Source: Devosia sp. ZB163 (GTDB taxonomy: Bacteria; Pseudomonadota; Alphaproteobacteria; Rhizobiales; Devosiaceae). Taken from it: a DNA stretch of 64,000 bases. Location: positions 384,787 through 448,786 of the forward strand of contig NZ_JAQRMY010000003.1 of assembly GCF_028613635.1 (NCBI RefSeq), read 5' to 3'. A program made the translations under genes and the position numbers. Shown one piece after another: positions 36,647-45,945 of this stretch (positions are counted from its first letter, which is position 1; each line of letters begins with the position of its first letter). The notes under the pieces are model-generated. The model was not told where the DNA came from and made no database searches. It saw nothing but the letters and a program-made list of their open reading frames with translations.

Positions 36647-36853
36647 TCAGTTCCCGGCCGGCGCCGGCTCGGCCGGTGCCTCTGTCCCGGCCTTGGCGGC
36701 CTGCGTAGCCTCCTTCAGCTCCTGGTAGTTCGTGAGACCACCGAACAGGGCGGAGATGAAGTAAACCACGAGCAATCCGCCAAGAACCAGCAGCACGACG
36801 CGGCTCGAGTTGAGCTTCCAGGGGCTCTGAGGCTTGTTCGCGTCTTCGCTCAT
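36647..36853 (-). CDS. Small single-pass membrane protein
   Basis: This 68-residue protein has a polar N-terminus, one hydrophobic helix (about 19-41: VVLLVLGGLLVVYFISALFGG) and an Ala/Pro/Glu tail. It lies 2 bp from the mnmA stop, converging with it, and is divergent from the sigma factor gene. Codon use fits the neighbours. No family is recognised. Confidence 0.65.
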   Translation of the reverse strand: MSEDANKPQSPWKLNSSRVVLLVLGGLLVVYFISALFGGLTNYQELKEATQAAKAGTEAPAEPAPAGN

Positions 36854-37036
36854 GGCGGTGGGGTACGCCTTGCGCGGGCCCGGTGCAAGGCGGAGGGTTG
36901 TCGCGGGGCCTTCGCGAAAAAGTGCACCGCCAACCCAAGGATCAGCTGGCGTTCATCGTCTCACTTCTAGAGTGCCGCGCGAAAGCTCCTGAAGGTGCTG
37001 AGATCCTTGACGTCTGAGTTCATCGACACCGGGGTG

Positions 37037-37564
37037 ATGGATGCCCCAACCGCCGACGAGGCGCTGATCGCTCGCGCGGTTGGCGGCGATCGCGTTGCCT
37101 TTGGCGAACTGATCGAGCGGCACTACGACTTCGTCTTCCGCACCGCCTGCAAATGGTGCGGCAAGGTGTCGGACGCCGAGGACGTGGCGCAGGAGGTCTG
37201 CATCAAGCTTGCCTCGACGCTGCGGAGCTTCGATGGTCGCTCGGCGTTCACCAGCTGGCTCTACCGCATCACGCTCAATGCGGTGCGCGACATGCAGCGG
37301 GCGCGTACCAGGCACGGGCGTCGCCTCGACCGCTATGCCGAGGTGGCGCCGGACGAATACCTGCCCGAGCAGGAAGATGCCGCCGCAAGCCGCGAACTGT
37401 GGGAGGCGGTCCGCCGCCTGCCCGAGCAACAGCGCGACGCGGTGCTGCTGATCTACTCCGAGGGGATGAGCCACGCCGAGGCCGGCGCGGTCATGGGCTG
37501 CAAGGAGGCAACCGTTTCGTGGCACGTCCACGAGGCCAGGAAGACGCTGAGGGGGCTCCTATGA
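37037..37564 (+). CDS. ECF-family RNA polymerase sigma factor
   Basis: This 175-residue protein has sigma region 2 (FGELIERHYDFVFRTACKWC, then DAEDVAQEVCIKL and FTSWLYRITLNAVRD) and region 4 with the helix-turn-helix MSHAEAGAVMGCKEATVSWHV. ATG 37037 is the conventional start; GTG 36995 is an alternative, and neither has a strong ribosome site. Its stop overlaps the ATG of the von Willebrand gene (ATGA), so the two products are probably made in a fixed ratio. No classical anti-sigma gene is adjacent. Confidence 0.93.
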   Translation: MDAPTADEALIARAVGGDRVAFGELIERHYDFVFRTACKWCGKVSDAEDVAQEVCIKLASTLRSFDGRSAFTSWLYRITLNAVRDMQRARTRHGRRLDRYAEVAPDEYLPEQEDAAASRELWEAVRRLPEQQRDAVLLIYSEGMSHAEAGAVMGCKEATVSWHVHEARKTLRGLL

Positions 37565-39726
37565 GCAACCACATGAACGACAAGCTCAATTCCCTGCGCG
37601 GCGCGCCGACGCCCGGCCCATCCGAGGCGGCGCGACGCCGTGCGCTCGATGCGGCAATGCTCGCGTTCGATGCCGAGCAGGAGAAGACCAGGAATCCTGC
37701 CCAAGGAAATCCGTTGATCGAACGTCTCAGGTCCATTCTCGCCAATGCGAAAGGGATCTGGACCATGGACAACCGCCTCTCCTACGGCCTCGGCACTGCG
37801 GCCGTTGCACTGCTGCTTCTGCCGCTCGGCTACCAGCTCTACACGTCGACGGCGATCACGCCCATGGGCGTGCCGCCGGTGGTGGTCAGCACCACTGACG
37901 CGGACAGGCCGGTGGCACAGCCCGAGCCGGCGCCGTTGGAAATCGGTCGTGCCGACGAGCTGAAGAAAGAAGCGGCCGGCAACGCGGCTGCCGCGACCGC
38001 TGCGCAGGAAGTTCCGGCAGCTGTCGGGGCCGATGCCAGCACTTCAAACCTTGCGGCAGCCATGCCGGAAGGCGAGGCCGACCTTGCGCTGCGCGACGAA
38101 GCTGCACCGCAGAGCAGCATGGCCATGGATGCTTCACCGCCAATGGTGGCGCCGGCGCCGATGGCCGAGATGCGGATGGCAGCTCCCAAGCAGATGGCCG
38201 CGCCCGGCGTGTTGCAGGTCGAGTCGTTCGCCTCGACCCCAGCTCCGATGACGAGGCAGGAAAGGATCGTGGTCCTGCCCACTGAGCCGAGCGGCGACGC
38301 GTTCACCGGGTTCACGGAGTCGCCGGTCAAGGTGGTGAAGACCGATCCGGTCTCAACCTTCTCGATCGACGTCGACACGGCCTCCTACGGCTATGTGCGG
38401 CGCTCGCTGACCGAGGGCTGGGTGCCGGAGCCCGATACGGTGCGGCTCGAGGAGCTGATTAACTACTTCGACTACAACTACCCGCTGCCGACCGACGCTG
38501 CGGCGCCGTTCAAGCCGACATTCTCGGTGTATCCGACGCCGTGGAACGGCAAGACGCAGATCGTCCAGATCGGCATCAAGGGCTACGTCCCGCCGGTCAC
38601 CGAAGACAAGGCGTCGAACCTCGTGTTCCTGATCGACACCTCTGGGTCGATGGACGAGCCGGACAAGCTGCCGCTGCTGAAGCGGGCGTTTGCTCTCCTG
38701 GTCGAGCAGCTCGGCGCCAACGACACGATCTCGATCGTTGCCTATGCCGGCTCGGCCGGCGTGGTGCTGGAGCCGACCAAGGGCAGCGAGAAGGCCAAGA
38801 TCCTTGGGGCGCTCGAGAACCTATCGGCGGGCGGCTCGACTGCGGGCGCGGAGGGGATCGAGCTCGCGTATCGGCTGGCCGAGCAGAGCAAGGTGTCCGG
38901 CGGCGTCAACCGGGTGATCCTCGCGACCGACGGCGATTTCAATGTCGGCATCGACGATCCGGAAGACCTCAAGACCTTCATCAAGGGCAAGCGCGACACC
39001 GGCGTGTTCCTGTCGGTGCTCGGCTTCGGCCAGGGGAACCTGGGCGACGACACGATGCAGGCGCTGGCGCAGAACGGTAACGGCAATGCCAGTTACATCG
39101 ACAGCTTCAAGGAAGCGCAGAAGGTGCTGGTCGAGGATGCCGGTGGCACGCTCGAAACCATTGCCAAGGACGTGAAGATCCAGGTCGAGTTCAACCCGGC
39201 GGTGGTCAGCGAGTACCGGCTGATCGGCTACGAAACACGGGCGCTGAACCGCGAGGACTTCAACAACGACAAGGTCGATGCCGGCGAGATCGGGGCCGGG
39301 ACTACGGTCACCGCGCTCTACGAGATCACCCCAGTCGGCTCGGGCGCCGAGTTCAGTGACCCGCTGCGCTACGAACAGGGTGGAACGGCCGGTGCCGCGG
39401 CCGTGCCCGCCAGTACAGGCGAGATCGGCTATCTCAAGCTACGCTACAAGTTGCCCGAGGGTGACAGCTCAACGCTGGTCGAGCAGCCGATCGGCCGGGA
39501 CCTCGCGGTGACTGACCTCGGCCAGGTCTCGGACGACTACCGCTTCGCCGCCGCGGTCGCCGCCTTCGGGCAGAAGCTCAAGGGCTCGAACTATGGCGAG
39601 ATGAGCTGGAACGACATCCGCACCCTTGCCCAGGGTGCTCGCGGTGCCGACGAAAAGGGCTACCGGGCCGAGTTCATGCAGTTGGTGGACATGGCCAAGG
39701 TCCTCGCGCCGGATGACCGGCAGTAA
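37561..39726 (+). CDS. YfbK-type von Willebrand factor A protein with N-terminal membrane helix
   Basis: The 721-residue protein has a cytoplasmic-looking N-terminus (1-75), one membrane helix (about 77-95), a long Ala/Pro/Met-rich linker, and the YfbK-family module. The module comprises TFSIDVDTASYGYVRRSL with RLEELINYFDYNYP, a vWA domain with the metal-site motif DTSGSMD and TDGDFNVG, and the C-terminal YfbK domain. The last part faces the periplasm if the N-terminus is inside. ATG 37561 overlaps the sigma stop. The short N-terminal domain on the cytoplasmic side could bind the sigma factor, making this a membrane-bound anti-sigma; that is inference. Confidence 0.9.
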   Translation: MSNHMNDKLNSLRGAPTPGPSEAARRRALDAAMLAFDAEQEKTRNPAQGNPLIERLRSILANAKGIWTMDNRLSYGLGTAAVALLLLPLGYQLYTSTAITPMGVPPVVVSTTDADRPVAQPEPAPLEIGRADELKKEAAGNAAAATAAQEVPAAVGADASTSNLAAAMPEGEADLALRDEAAPQSSMAMDASPPMVAPAPMAEMRMAAPKQMAAPGVLQVESFASTPAPMTRQERIVVLPTEPSGDAFTGFTESPVKVVKTDPVSTFSIDVDTASYGYVRRSLTEGWVPEPDTVRLEELINYFDYNYPLPTDAAAPFKPTFSVYPTPWNGKTQIVQIGIKGYVPPVTEDKASNLVFLIDTSGSMDEPDKLPLLKRAFALLVEQLGANDTISIVAYAGSAGVVLEPTKGSEKAKILGALENLSAGGSTAGAEGIELAYRLAEQSKVSGGVNRVILATDGDFNVGIDDPEDLKTFIKGKRDTGVFLSVLGFGQGNLGDDTMQALAQNGNGNASYIDSFKEAQKVLVEDAGGTLETIAKDVKIQVEFNPAVVSEYRLIGYETRALNREDFNNDKVDAGEIGAGTTVTALYEITPVGSGAEFSDPLRYEQGGTAGAAAVPASTGEIGYLKLRYKLPEGDSSTLVEQPIGRDLAVTDLGQVSDDYRFAAAVAAFGQKLKGSNYGEMSWNDIRTLAQGARGADEKGYRAEFMQLVDMAKVLAPDDRQ

Positions 39727-39770
39727 CAAGCGTTGGCCGTCAGCCAGGGTGGTTTGTGAGCAGCGAGGTC

Positions 39771-39802
39771 GCACCGCCACAACTTCGCAGTTGTGGCGGT
39801 GC
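39771..39802. terminator. Perfect 13-bp hairpin between converging genes
   Basis: GCACCGCCACAAC (39771-39783) pairs perfectly with GTTGTGGCGGTGC (39790-39802) around TTCGCA. No U-run follows on either strand. It separates the von Willebrand gene from the converging dioxygenase gene. Confidence 0.7.
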
Positions 39803-39810
39803 ATGGATGA

Positions 39811-40764
39811 CTAGGCCAACGGCTTCAGGCCTGCCTCGATTTCGGTCCGACGACCTTCGAGGAAGGGCGGGAGCGCGAGACGTTCGCCCAGGGTCTCGAG
39901 GGGCTCGTCGGCGGTGAAGCCTGGGCCGTCCGTGGCGATCTCGAACAGGATCCCGTTCGGCTCGCGGAAGTAGAGCGACTTGAAGTAGAAGCGCTCGACC
40001 TCGCCGGAACTGCGGATGCCGAACTCGGCAGTGCGCTTCACCCACTCGTCGAATTCGCCCTTGTTGGGGGTGCGGAAGGCGACATGGTGGACGCCGCCGG
40101 CGCCCTGGCGGGCCATCGGCAGGTCGGGGTTCACCTCGACATGAAGCTCGGACGGTGCGCCACCGGGGCCCATTTCGAAGACGTGGATCTCGCCGCTCTT
40201 CTCACGCGCCGGGTAGGAGCGGACCTCGCGCATGTTCATGACGCGGGTCAGCACCGGCTCGGTGCGGCGCAGGTCGGGGACAGCCAGGGTGATAGGGCCG
40301 AGGCCAAGAATCTGGCGTTGGGCGGGGATGGGGCTCTGGTCCCAGGGATGGCCGTCGGCTGCCTTGGGGTCGGCAACGAGGCGGAAGCGCTGGCCTTCGA
40401 AGTCCTCGAAGTCGAGCGACAGGTGGCCGGCACGTTCCTTGATGTTGCCCGACGCGATGTCCTGCTCGGCCAAATGCTCCTTCCACCACTGGAGATCGGA
40501 TTCGGAGCGGACGCGCAGGCCAGTGCGGGAGACCTCGTGATTGCCGCGCTTGGCCGGGGCTGCGGGCCAATCGAAGAAGGTCAGGTCAGCGCCCGGGGAG
40601 GCGACCGCGTCGCCATAGAACAGGTGATAGGCGCTGACGTCGTCCTGGTTCACCGTCTTCTTGATGAGCCGTAGGCCCAGGGTACGGGTGTAGAAATCGA
40701 CATTGCGCTGCGCCTGCGCCGTGATGGCGGTGAGGTGGTGGATGCCGGTGAGCTCGAGGGTCAT
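39811..40764 (-). CDS. Ring-cleaving dioxygenase / glyoxalase-fold protein
   Basis: This 317-residue protein has two vicinal-oxygen-chelate (glyoxalase) domains: GIHHLTAITAQAQRNVDFY at the start and GVHHVAFRTPNKGEFDEW in the second half, with a C-terminal Glu in the segment RFYFKSLYFREPNGILFEI. The His-His-Glu set for a divalent metal is thus visible. This matches the PcpA/MhqO-like family that cleaves hydroquinones or detoxifies quinones. AGGGAGGT precedes ATG 40764; the longer frame to 40836 is not used. No pathway neighbours are present, so the substrate is open. Confidence 0.85.
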   Translation of the reverse strand: MTLELTGIHHLTAITAQAQRNVDFYTRTLGLRLIKKTVNQDDVSAYHLFYGDAVASPGADLTFFDWPAAPAKRGNHEVSRTGLRVRSESDLQWWKEHLAEQDIASGNIKERAGHLSLDFEDFEGQRFRLVADPKAADGHPWDQSPIPAQRQILGLGPITLAVPDLRRTEPVLTRVMNMREVRSYPAREKSGEIHVFEMGPGGAPSELHVEVNPDLPMARQGAGGVHHVAFRTPNKGEFDEWVKRTAEFGIRSSGEVERFYFKSLYFREPNGILFEIATDGPGFTADEPLETLGERLALPPFLEGRRTEIEAGLKPLA

Positions 40765-40893
40765 CGTGACCTCCCTGGGTTGATCGTTGCCCATACTTAG
40801 TCGCCACGGGCGGCGGAACAGAGCCCCGCGGAGCATGACGCGCCGTCAACGCAGAGTGAACAATCGTCGTTCCAATGGGAGGCACAAACGAAA

Positions 40894-40916
40894 ATGGGGC
40901 ACCTCGAGTGCCCCAT
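40894..40916 (-). terminator. Terminator of efp
   Basis: On the minus strand ATGGGGCAC pairs with GTGCCCCAT around a 5-nt loop and TTTTCGTTTG follows, 45 bp after the efp stop. Confidence 0.85.
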
Positions 40917-40960
40917 CCGGTATTCACTGGGTCCGTATCGGACCGCTTTTGCAGGACCGA

Positions 40961-41533
40961 TCAGTCCTTGGCGCGCTCGACGTAGCTGCCGTCTTCGGTC
41001 ATCACGACGACGCGGGTGCCGACACCGATGTGCGGCGGGACCATGGTCTTGACGCCGTTGTTGAGCGTCGCGGGCTTAAACGAGGAAGAGGCGGTCTGGC
41101 CCTTCACCACCGGCTCGGTATCGACGATCTCGAGGGTGACGCGCTGGGGCAGTTCGATCGACAGGGCGACGCCTTCGAAGGTACGGATGTAGACTTCCAT
41201 ACCGTCGACGAGATAGGCGGCCTGGTCGCCGATGACGTCGTCCCGTACGGCGATCTGCTCGTAGGTGGTGGGCTCCATGAAGTGGAAGCCTTCGCCGTCG
41301 TGGTAGAGGAACTGGTAGGCGCGCTCGTCGACGTCGGCCTTCTCGACCATCTCGACCGTACGCCAGCTGGCGGCGACTTTCACGCCATCCGAGATGCGGC
41401 GCATGTCGACCTTGGTCACCGAGTTGCCCTTGCCGGGATGGATATTTTCGGCGACCAGCACGATGTAGAGCTTGCCGTCGTCGTGCTCCACAACGTTGCC
41501 CTTGCGCAGCGACGAGGCGATGACCTTGACCAT
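40961..41533 (-). CDS. efp: Elongation factor P
   Basis: EF-P rescues ribosomes stalled at proline stretches. The 190-residue protein has the KOW-like N-terminal domain with the modified loop HPGKGNS, where Lys35 is the expected site for beta-lysylation, and two OB domains ending in [22 protein letters not shown] precedes ATG 41533; the longer frame to 41689 is not used. The modifying enzymes epmA and epmB are divergent across a 140-bp gap, so the locus is a complete EF-P modification set except for the hydroxylase EpmC, which is not seen. Confidence 0.95.
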   Translation of the reverse strand: MVKVIASSLRKGNVVEHDDGKLYIVLVAENIHPGKGNSVTKVDMRRISDGVKVAASWRTVEMVEKADVDERAYQFLYHDGEGFHFMEPTTYEQIAVRDDVIGDQAAYLVDGMEVYIRTFEGVALSIELPQRVTLEIVDTEPVVKGQTASSSFKPATLNNGVKTMVPPHIGVGTRVVVMTEDGSYVERAKD

Positions 41534-41673
41534 TAGTTCTTCCTTGTTCAACGGTTGGCGAGGGCCTAGAGAGCGGCAGCAAAAGGCCGGGCCGAACGCG
41601 CTAATCTGATGTATCGGTGCCGCCGATACCCTAATTCCGCGAAAACCGCCAGTCCCGAGCCGAAAGACGCGCC

Positions 41674-42744
41674 TTGCCCGCTCCCTCATCAGTCCCGCCG
41701 GTCTCCCCGTGGTGGACGCCCTCGGTGCATGCCGACCGGCGCCCGGTGCTGCTGGCGCGCAACCGGATCGAACTGGCGGTACGCAAGTACCTGGCCGAAC
41801 GGGATTTTCTGATGGTCGATCCGCCGGGATTGCAGCGCAGCCCGGGCAACGAAACCCACCTCCATGCCTTTGCCACGACGGCCATCGGCAATGACGGGGT
41901 GGGTGAGACGCTCTATCTCCATACCTCGCCGGAATTCTCGATGAAGAAGCTCCTGGCGGCGGGGGAGCGGCGGATCGCGAGCCTCGGGCATGTCTGGCGG
42001 AATCGGGAGCGGAGTGCGCTGCACCATCCCGAGTTCACGATGCTGGAGTGGTATCGGGCGGGGGAGCCGTATGACGCGGTGATCGCCGACTGCGTGGCGC
42101 TGCTGCGGATCGCGGCGGAGACGGCCGGGGTGACGGCGCTGCGGTTCCGGGGGCGGGAGTGCGATCCGTTTGCGGAGCCGGAGCGGCTGGGAGTTGTCGA
42201 GGCATTTCAACGGTTTGCGGGGATCGACCTGTTCGCGACGATGGATGCGGATGGGGTGACCGACGCGGAGGCTCTGGCTGCCGAGATGCGGCGGGTGGGG
42301 CTGGAGGTGCCGCGGGAGTACACCTGGTCGTACCTGTTCAGCCGCGTGCTAGTGGAAAAAGTCGAGCCAAATCTGGGGCTTGGGCGGGTGACGGTGCTGG
42401 ATAGGTATCCGGCGGCGGAGGCCGCACTTGCTCGTCGCACGGCGGGCGACCGGCGGCTGGCGGAGCGGTTCGAGCTCTATGCGTGCGGGGTGGAACTGGC
42501 GAACGGGTTCGGCGAACTCACGGATGCGCCCGAGCAGCGGCGGCGGTTTGCCGATGAGATGAACGAGAAACAGCGGCTTTATGGCGAGCGTTATCCGATC
42601 GATGAAGAGTTGCTGGCAGCGCTGCCGCTGATGGATGACACCAGTGGTGTGGCACTCGGGTTTGACCGGCTGGTAATGCTGGCGGTCGGCGCACGGCGGA
42701 TAGAAGACGTGCTGTGGGTGCCGGTGGTCGGAGGCGACAGATGA
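41674..42744 (+). CDS. epmA: EF-P lysyltransferase EpmA (GenX/PoxA)
   Basis: EpmA resembles a class II lysyl-tRNA synthetase without the anticodon domain and attaches beta-lysine to EF-P. The 356-residue protein shows class II motif 2 ([21 protein letters not shown]) split over the site, and motif 3 around [12 protein letters not shown], with [16 protein letters not shown] between. TTG 41674 is chosen because it keeps the conserved WW-P segment near the N-terminus; GTG 41725 would remove it. It shares an ATGA overlap with epmB. Confidence 0.93.
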   Translation: MPAPSSVPPVSPWWTPSVHADRRPVLLARNRIELAVRKYLAERDFLMVDPPGLQRSPGNETHLHAFATTAIGNDGVGETLYLHTSPEFSMKKLLAAGERRIASLGHVWRNRERSALHHPEFTMLEWYRAGEPYDAVIADCVALLRIAAETAGVTALRFRGRECDPFAEPERLGVVEAFQRFAGIDLFATMDADGVTDAEALAAEMRRVGLEVPREYTWSYLFSRVLVEKVEPNLGLGRVTVLDRYPAAEAALARRTAGDRRLAERFELYACGVELANGFGELTDAPEQRRRFADEMNEKQRLYGERYPIDEELLAALPLMDDTSGVALGFDRLVMLAVGARRIEDVLWVPVVGGDR

Positions 42745-43808
42745 AGCAGGATCGCGCGATACGGACGGCCAAGGAGCTGGTGTCAGCGGGGCTGCTGGAT
42801 GCCGGGCGGCTTGATGATGCCGAGGCGGTAGCCAAGCAGTATGCCATTGCCATCACGCCGACGGTGGCGGGGCTGATCGATCGGGAGGATCCGGCTGATC
42901 CGATTGCGCGGCAGTTCGTGCCGGACCTGGCTGAGCTGGCGACGACGCCGGAGGAGCGGGCGGACCCGATCGGGGATCAGACTCACTCGCCGGTTGAGGG
43001 TATCGTCCACCGTTATCCCGACAGAGTTCTGCTCAAAGCAGTGCATGTTTGCCCGGTGTATTGCCGCTTCTGTTTCCGGCGCGAGATGGTGGGGCCGGAG
43101 GGGCTCGGGACGCTGTCGCCGGAGGCGATGGACAGGGCTATCGGCTACATCGAGACGCATCCCGAGATCTGGGAAGTGATCCTCACGGGCGGCGATCCCC
43201 TGGTGCTGTCGGCGCGGCGGCTTGCCGAGATGATGGCGCGGCTCGCGCATATCCCGCATGTGAAGATCGTGCGCTTCCACACGCGTGTGCCGGTGGTCGA
43301 GCCGGAGCGGGTGGACGACAAGCTGATCGCGGCGCTGAAGGCGAGCGGCAAGACGACGTACCTCGCGCTCCACGCCAACCACCCGCGTGAGCTCACGGAG
43401 GCGGCCCGCGCTGCCTGCGGGCGGCTGGCGGATGCGGGCGTCGTGCTGCTGAGCCAGTCGGTGCTGCTGCGTGGCATCAACGACGATGCCGATGTGCTCG
43501 CGGCGCTGATGCGCGGGTTCGTCGAGGCGCGGGTGAAGCCCTACTACCTGCACCATCCCGATCTGGCTCCGGGGACGGCGCATTTCCGGCTCTCGATCGC
43601 CGAAGGGCAGGCGCTGGTCGCGGCGCTGCGTGGGCGGGTGTCGGGGCTGTGCCAGCCGACCTATGTGCTCGATATCCCGGGTGGCTACGGCAAGGCGCCG
43701 ATCGCTGCGAGCAATGCCGAGGCGACCGGTGAGGGGACCTACGCAGTGTCGGACTGGCAGGGCGGGGTGCACCAGTATCCACCGGCCGGGAGCAACGAGG
43801 CGCCATGA
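42741..43808 (+). CDS. epmB: EF-P beta-lysylation protein EpmB (lysine 2,3-aminomutase family)
   Basis: EpmB is a radical SAM, PLP-dependent enzyme that turns alpha-lysine into beta-lysine for EpmA. The 355-residue protein has the iron-sulfur motif C104-x3-C108-x2-C111 (HVCPVYCRFCFR), the SAM-site GGDPL, and a C-terminal PLP-lysine region near LDIPGGYGKAPI. ATG 42741 overlaps the epmA stop; its own stop overlaps the ATG of the CBM9-like gene. The whole row is thus translationally coupled. Confidence 0.93.
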   Translation: MKQDRAIRTAKELVSAGLLDAGRLDDAEAVAKQYAIAITPTVAGLIDREDPADPIARQFVPDLAELATTPEERADPIGDQTHSPVEGIVHRYPDRVLLKAVHVCPVYCRFCFRREMVGPEGLGTLSPEAMDRAIGYIETHPEIWEVILTGGDPLVLSARRLAEMMARLAHIPHVKIVRFHTRVPVVEPERVDDKLIAALKASGKTTYLALHANHPRELTEAARAACGRLADAGVVLLSQSVLLRGINDDADVLAALMRGFVEARVKPYYLHHPDLAPGTAHFRLSIAEGQALVAALRGRVSGLCQPTYVLDIPGGYGKAPIAASNAEATGEGTYAVSDWQGGVHQYPPAGSNEAP

Positions 43809-44638
43809 GCGACAAACGCTGGCCATTCCCGTGGCCCGAGGACAGCATCGCACACTACACGGCCTATCGGGTGCCCGAGCCGCCGGCGATCGACGGCAGG
43901 CTCGACGAGGCAGCCTGGGGGCTGGCGCCGCGTTCGCCGCGGTTTGTCGACCTGATCACCGGCAAGCCGACGGTGCACGACACGCGGGCTGCGGTGCTGT
44001 GGGACGACACCCATCTCTATGTCGGGTTCTGGGTGGAGGAGCCGTTCGTCGAGGCGAAGCTGACCGAGCGGGACTCGCTGATCTGGAGCGAGAACGACAT
44101 CGAGGTATTCGTCGCGGGCGCCGACGCCTATTACGAGCTCGAGCTCAATGCGCTGGGGACGATCTACGAGGCCCTGTTCGTGTGGGAAGACGCCTACGAG
44201 CGGGCCGGCTTCAGCAAGGCGCCGGAGTTTTCACGAACGGCGCCGGGGGCAAAGCCGTGGAACGGGGTGGGGTTCGACAAGCACCCGCGCGGGCCGCGGC
44301 TGGGGCTGTTCAACTGGGATATGCCGGGGCTGCGGGCTGCCGCTGCCGTAGACGGGACGATCAACGACAATGCCGACCGCGACCGCGGCTGGACGGCCGA
44401 GATCGCCATTCCGTGGGCCAGCATGGGGTGGCTTGCGACCGACGGACGGGCGCTGCCGCCGCGCGACGGCGACACCTGGCGGATGGATTTCTCGCGCTTC
44501 AACACCTATCGCGGGGCAAAGCCCGCCGAGGATTCCGGCGGCTGGGCGTGGAGCGCGCACGGGGTGTGGGATTCGCACGTGCCCGAGCTGTTCCCGCATG
44601 TGCATTTTTCGACGAAGGTGGTCGGCGGGGAGGGGTAG
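43805..44638 (+). CDS. CBM9-like carbohydrate-binding protein
   Basis: This 277-residue protein has the family-9 carbohydrate-binding fold from its start: PPAIDGRLDEAAWGLAPRSP, AAVLWDDTHLYVGFWVEEP, and a paired Trp region LIWSENDIEVFVAG. The second half has GWTAEIAIPWASMG and WRMDFSRFN. It has no signal peptide, no hydrolase catalytic domain, and no membrane helix, so it is probably cytoplasmic. Its ATG overlaps the epmB stop. Why a sugar-binding-type protein is coupled to EF-P modification genes is not known. Confidence 0.85.
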   Translation: MSDKRWPFPWPEDSIAHYTAYRVPEPPAIDGRLDEAAWGLAPRSPRFVDLITGKPTVHDTRAAVLWDDTHLYVGFWVEEPFVEAKLTERDSLIWSENDIEVFVAGADAYYELELNALGTIYEALFVWEDAYERAGFSKAPEFSRTAPGAKPWNGVGFDKHPRGPRLGLFNWDMPGLRAAAAVDGTINDNADRDRGWTAEIAIPWASMGWLATDGRALPPRDGDTWRMDFSRFNTYRGAKPAEDSGGWAWSAHGVWDSHVPELFPHVHFSTKVVGGEG

Positions 44639-44694
44639 GGCCGCACACGTCTACGTCGGTGGATATGTCGGGAGCAGCGCTCGGCAACCCACTC

Positions 44695-44778
44695 GATGTC
44701 ATCCCAGCGAAAGCTCGGACCCATCTATCCGCTGGTGCGGGCTGGGAGTTGGGTCCCAGCTTTCGCTGGGATGACATC
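44695..44778. repeat. Inverted-repeat element with 29-bp arms
   Basis: The left arm (44695-44723, GATGTCATCCCAGCGAAAGC then TCGGACCCA) and the right arm (44750-44778) are inverted copies differing at one base, with a 26-bp loop. It belongs to the GTCATCCC family of this window and lies between converging genes, where it may also end transcription. Confidence 0.9.
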
Positions 44779-44816
44779 CGGTGGCGTGGTGTGCTCCGGT
44801 TATCCCCTGACGCCGC

Positions 44817-45776
44817 TCAGTTCCCCCAATAGTTCGGGTCGAGCAGCTTGCCGTGGGCCCAGGCTTCGATCAGGGCGCCGGCGATGGCGCCGGGGCGGGG
44901 GCGGTTGATATCGGGGTGGGTGCCAGCGAGGATATCGAGCACTTCGGCACGGCTGACCCAGCGGGCGTCGGAGAGTTCGACCGGATCGATGGTGATGGCT
45001 TCACTCAAGGCATCGCCCTGGCAGCCGAACATCAGCGACATCGGGAACGGCCAGGGCTGCGAGGAGACATAGCGCACCGGGCCGACCTTGATGGCGCTCT
45101 CCTCCAGCGTCTCGCGGCGGACGGCGGCCTCGATGGTCTCGCCCGGTTCGACGAAGCCGGCGAGCAGCGAATACATGCGCTCGGGCCAGCTCGGGCTGCG
45201 GCCGAGCAGCAGCAGGTCGCCGCGGGTGATGGCCATGATCACCACGGGGTCGGTGCGGGGGAAATGCTGGGTGCCGCATTGCGGGCACTTGCGGACCCAG
45301 CCGCTGCTCTCGACGCCACTCGGCGCGCCGCAATTGGCGCAGAAGCGGTGGGTGGAGTGCCAGCTGATCAGTGCGCGACCGGTGGCGACGGTCTCGCCCT
45401 CCAGCCGCGTCAGCGTCGGCATCAGGCCGCGGATCTCCATGAACTTCATGTCCGGGAAGCCGGGGTGGATCTGCTGGGTCTGGTCGATGAACTGACCGAT
45501 GGTGGTGGCGTCCTCGGGCGGCGACCAGAGCGGCAGGTCGGCCGCAAAGCGTGGGCCGTCGGGGGTCAGGCCGACGAAGAGCGGCGCTTCGCGGCTATCG
45601 GAGAGGGCGGGGTGATCGAGCGGCACGGCGGCGGGGCGGCCATCGGCATCGGCGAGGAGCTTGCCGCGCCAGAGCACCAGCGTACGGGCCCGGGCGTCAT
45701 CACGCGCCTCGGTGGTGGTGCGCAGGTGCGCGACGCGATCGAGCTCGCCCGGCTTGAATGCAAATGAGTAGTCCAC
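44817..45776 (-). CDS. nudC: NAD(+) diphosphatase NudC (Nudix hydrolase)
   Basis: NudC cleaves NADH and NAD to nucleotides and can remove NAD caps from RNA. The 319-residue protein has an N-terminal domain, a zinc ribbon (CANCG at about 146-150, CPQCG at about 163-167) and a Nudix box GFVEPGETIEAAVRRETLEE with Ser in the last position. The family-specific SQPWPFPMSLM motif follows. It stands alone, with a promoter in the 163-bp gap upstream. Confidence 0.95.
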   Translation of the reverse strand: MDYSFAFKPGELDRVAHLRTTTEARDDARARTLVLWRGKLLADADGRPAAVPLDHPALSDSREAPLFVGLTPDGPRFAADLPLWSPPEDATTIGQFIDQTQQIHPGFPDMKFMEIRGLMPTLTRLEGETVATGRALISWHSTHRFCANCGAPSGVESSGWVRKCPQCGTQHFPRTDPVVIMAITRGDLLLLGRSPSWPERMYSLLAGFVEPGETIEAAVRRETLEESAIKVGPVRYVSSQPWPFPMSLMFGCQGDALSEAITIDPVELSDARWVSRAEVLDILAGTHPDINRPRPGAIAGALIEAWAHGKLLDPNYWGN

Positions 45777-45914
45777 GACCCGCCCCTCCAGATGGTCGGG
45801 AGGGTGTAGGGGGATGCGGGGCGAGCCGCAAGCGGGTGCCGTGTCAGAAATTCCACTTCATACCCGTGCTGATGCCGCCGTCGGCGGGTCATCGAGCATC
45901 CGGGCGGGGGGAGA

Positions 45915-45945
45915 TTGTAGGATCGCCTGCCCGACGACCCTACAA
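45915..45945 (-). terminator. Hairpin overlapping the stop codon of the SIS gene
   Basis: TTGTAGG (45915-45921) pairs with CCTACAA (45939-45945), extended by an inner TCG-CGA pair. The stop codon of the SIS gene (45940-45942) lies in the stem. No U-run follows, so termination is only probable. Confidence 0.55.
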
